From contig CM065382.1 of assembly GCA_033060915.1 (NCBI GenBank), positions 6,563,501 to 6,627,500 on the forward strand: a stretch of 64,000 bases of DNA, given 5' to 3'. Source of the DNA: Euryodendron excelsum. Lineage: Eukaryota; Streptophyta; Magnoliopsida; Ericales; Pentaphylacaceae. The notes under the pieces are model-generated. The model was given only the letters and a program-made list of their open reading frames with translations. It did not search any database and was not told where the DNA came from. This document shows, piece by piece, positions 62,287 to 64,000 of the stretch. The translations under genes were made by a program, and so were the position numbers. Position 1 is the first letter of the stretch. Each line of letters begins with the position of its first letter.

Positions 62287-62664
62287 CAGTGTTTTAAAAT
62301 CCAGACCAGACAGGCTAGTTCAACCGGTTAAACCGTCACTCGGTTAAAAAACGGTTCGGTTAATCGTCAAAATCTATTTTGGTCCAAATCTAGTTAAATC
62401 TGATCAAAACCGAGGTTAAACCATGACCCGGTCAATTGAATAGGTATTAAACCGTTCAATTCAATATTTTAAAACAAAATTTTATGTTTTAAATATAAAA
62501 AATAATGTAAAAAAAATAAGATATCATTTATTAATATTAATAAATTAATTAATGACATAATTATGATGTCACGAATTAATAACAGTTGATCTGATGATTG
62601 AACCGGTGACCCCATGACCCGATGACTTTTCCGATTCACTCAACAGTTCGTTTTTAAAACATTG
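62287..62664. mobile_element. hAT-type non-autonomous element with perfect 8-bp target-site duplication
   Basis: The ends CAGTGTTTTAAAA and TTTTAAAACATTG are inverted copies. The body holds the GGTTCAACCGGTT/GACCCGGTC-like motifs common to a plant repeat family. CACCAAAA flanks both sides exactly (62279-62286 and 62665-62672), the length expected for hAT insertion. Confidence 0.9.
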
Positions 62665-62967
62665 CACCAAAACTCTTACTCTCTCTCTCTTTCTCTCTGC
62701 GGCCGAGGAATATGCTATACCATCATGCGGATCCGCATGTCCTTAAGTACCTTACATATTTCTATAGGATTTTTCTTCCGAAATACTTTGCAATCTAAGC
62801 TTTTGAATTAAAAAATAAAAAAAACTTGACCATTAAATGAAAATTTTTGAAAAATTGGAGATGTTTTGATAAAAAAAAAAAACACTTATCATAGATGCCA
62901 CTCATGGTTATTACAATTGTGACCTATAATTTTCACAATATAATCATGTTTTATAATAATTATTATT

Positions 62968-63374
62968 ACAATAACTACGATTAGTCAAAATAATAACTAT
63001 TACTCCTTCCCCTTTCGAGGTACTGGAGTGGTTGCCATTCCTATAAGGTTAGATCAAAAATTTAAGGGGTGTTTAGGTTATTGGCTTATAAGTCATAAGT
63101 TATAAGCTATAGGTTATTTTCAAAATGTTACTTTTAAAAATAATTTTTTTCGAAAAATATGATTAGACATAAGTTGCTTTTTTAAACTATTCATCCAAAC
63201 ACATTTCAAAAAAAGCATAAGTATAAGCTATAAGTTACTAAATAAGTTACGTACAAACACCTTCTTACTATCTAATTGTCTTTAGAATACTAATAGAACA
63301 GTAATTACTAGGAAGGAGCTTCTTACCCATCTTTTTGTTCATTGAAAAATTTGTTTCTCGGCTATTAAACAACT
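62968..63374 (+). repeat. Second copy of the 43.8-kb segment, interrupted
   Basis: Matches 43812-44019 on both sides of the miniature element at 63065-63264. It lies on the far side of the 10.2-kb retrotransposon from the peptide-gene cluster. Confidence 0.85.
63065..63264. mobile_element. Tourist-like (PIF/Harbinger) miniature element
   Basis: The ends are AGGGGTGTTTAGG and, on the other strand, GAAGGTGTTTG, with TTA on both sides (63062-63064 and 63265-63267). The body holds inverted ATAAGCTATAAG-type motifs. The uninterrupted copy at 43.9 kb confirms the insertion. Confidence 0.8.
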
Positions 63375-64000
63375 CACGTGGTGCTCCAAGTCCTCTAGTT
63401 TATGTTGCATTATCTTCACTTTTATTATCCAATTGCATAGTATTCCTTACGTCACCCATATTTTTGTTCTCACAATACAATAAGTCTCCTTAACAAGTAG
63501 CCCCGTCACTCTTGCTCGTTTCTCAATCGATGTATAAATTTTAAGATAATTATATTTTATCTTCTTATAATTTGAATGAAAATTAAATAACTCTTCTGTA
63601 ATTTAAAAGTAACACATAATCCTCCTCGTAGCTTGGACTTATTTGCAATTGTAATAGATTTGGTAAAATAAAAAAAATATTCTGCGAAAGATAATATTTT
63701 ATTTTGATATAGAAAGACAAAATTATTTTTTTAATATACCATTTTAAAAATATAAAATTATGCAAATATCCTTGGAATACTTTGTAATCGAAAAATAGAA
63801 GTGAAGATAATGCACCAGGGGCTTGAAGCACCAGACATATGCATGGAATATGACAATTTTAGGAACGTGACCATACTTGATTTGCAAGTAATTATCATAT
63901 TCCAAGCGTATGTCTGAGACTCTGACGAGAATTAGTTAAAATTTTGCGCGCTAGATAGAGAAGCTTATTTCTGATGTACCGAAGAAACAAAAAATAAAGA
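63375..64000. other. AT-rich, nothing recognised
   Basis: No coding exon, RNA gene or bounded repeat is supported up to the window edge. Confidence 0.5.

Overview
The window looks like plant nuclear DNA, most likely from a eudicot. It is AT-rich, with genes split by long introns with GT/AG borders, and it holds LTR retrotransposons, hAT-like and Tourist-like miniature elements, a SINE and many microsatellites. Every gene assignment rests on my recognition of plant protein families in hand-assembled exons. The species cannot be fixed from the sequence.

Left part (1-35,100), five genes, all on the minus strand: (i) the 5' end of a lysine-rich 'myb-like protein X' gene running off the left edge; (ii) an MHK/CDKF-type protein kinase gene (6,009-17,604) whose coding exons reassemble in phase, except that the exon(s) for the catalytic loop and DFG region are not found; (iii) an intact 329-residue chloroplast-envelope quinone oxidoreductase homologue (ceQORH; 19,887-26,320); (iv) a single-exon conserved plant protein of unknown function (27,748-28,197); (v) a two-exon UV-B-induced protein At3g17800-like (DUF760) gene with a 4.1-kb intron full of repeats (29,726-35,064). 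MHK and ceQORH are also neighbours in Arabidopsis (At4g13020, At4g13010), so this part appears to be an old syntenic block.

Middle (38,000-45,400): a cluster of small secreted-peptide genes on the plus strand. Two are intact RALF-like genes with the C-terminal NPY-x-RGC block and an unusual DPC-[RK]-W-P-G-G start to the mature peptide. One is a relative that keeps only the first cysteine pair, and one is a clear pseudogene. Flanking fragments of further copies lie at about 43.7, 44.6 and 61.7-63.4 kb, so the cluster has been duplicated, deleted and split.

Right part (45,600-64,000): transposable elements. It holds a fold-back element made of GAAACG-type repeats; two LTR-retrotransposon 3' ends in inverted orientation plus a third partial copy; a degenerate 10.2-kb LTR retrotransposon (50,072-60,295, site duplication ACATT) split by a 4.0-kb solo LTR (53,580-57,596, site duplication ATGAC); a hAT-type element with a perfect 8-bp duplication; and a Tourist-like element whose empty site is visible in the paralogous copy at 43.8 kb. 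The retrotransposon insertion may have separated the 61.7-63.4 kb fragment from the peptide-gene cluster.
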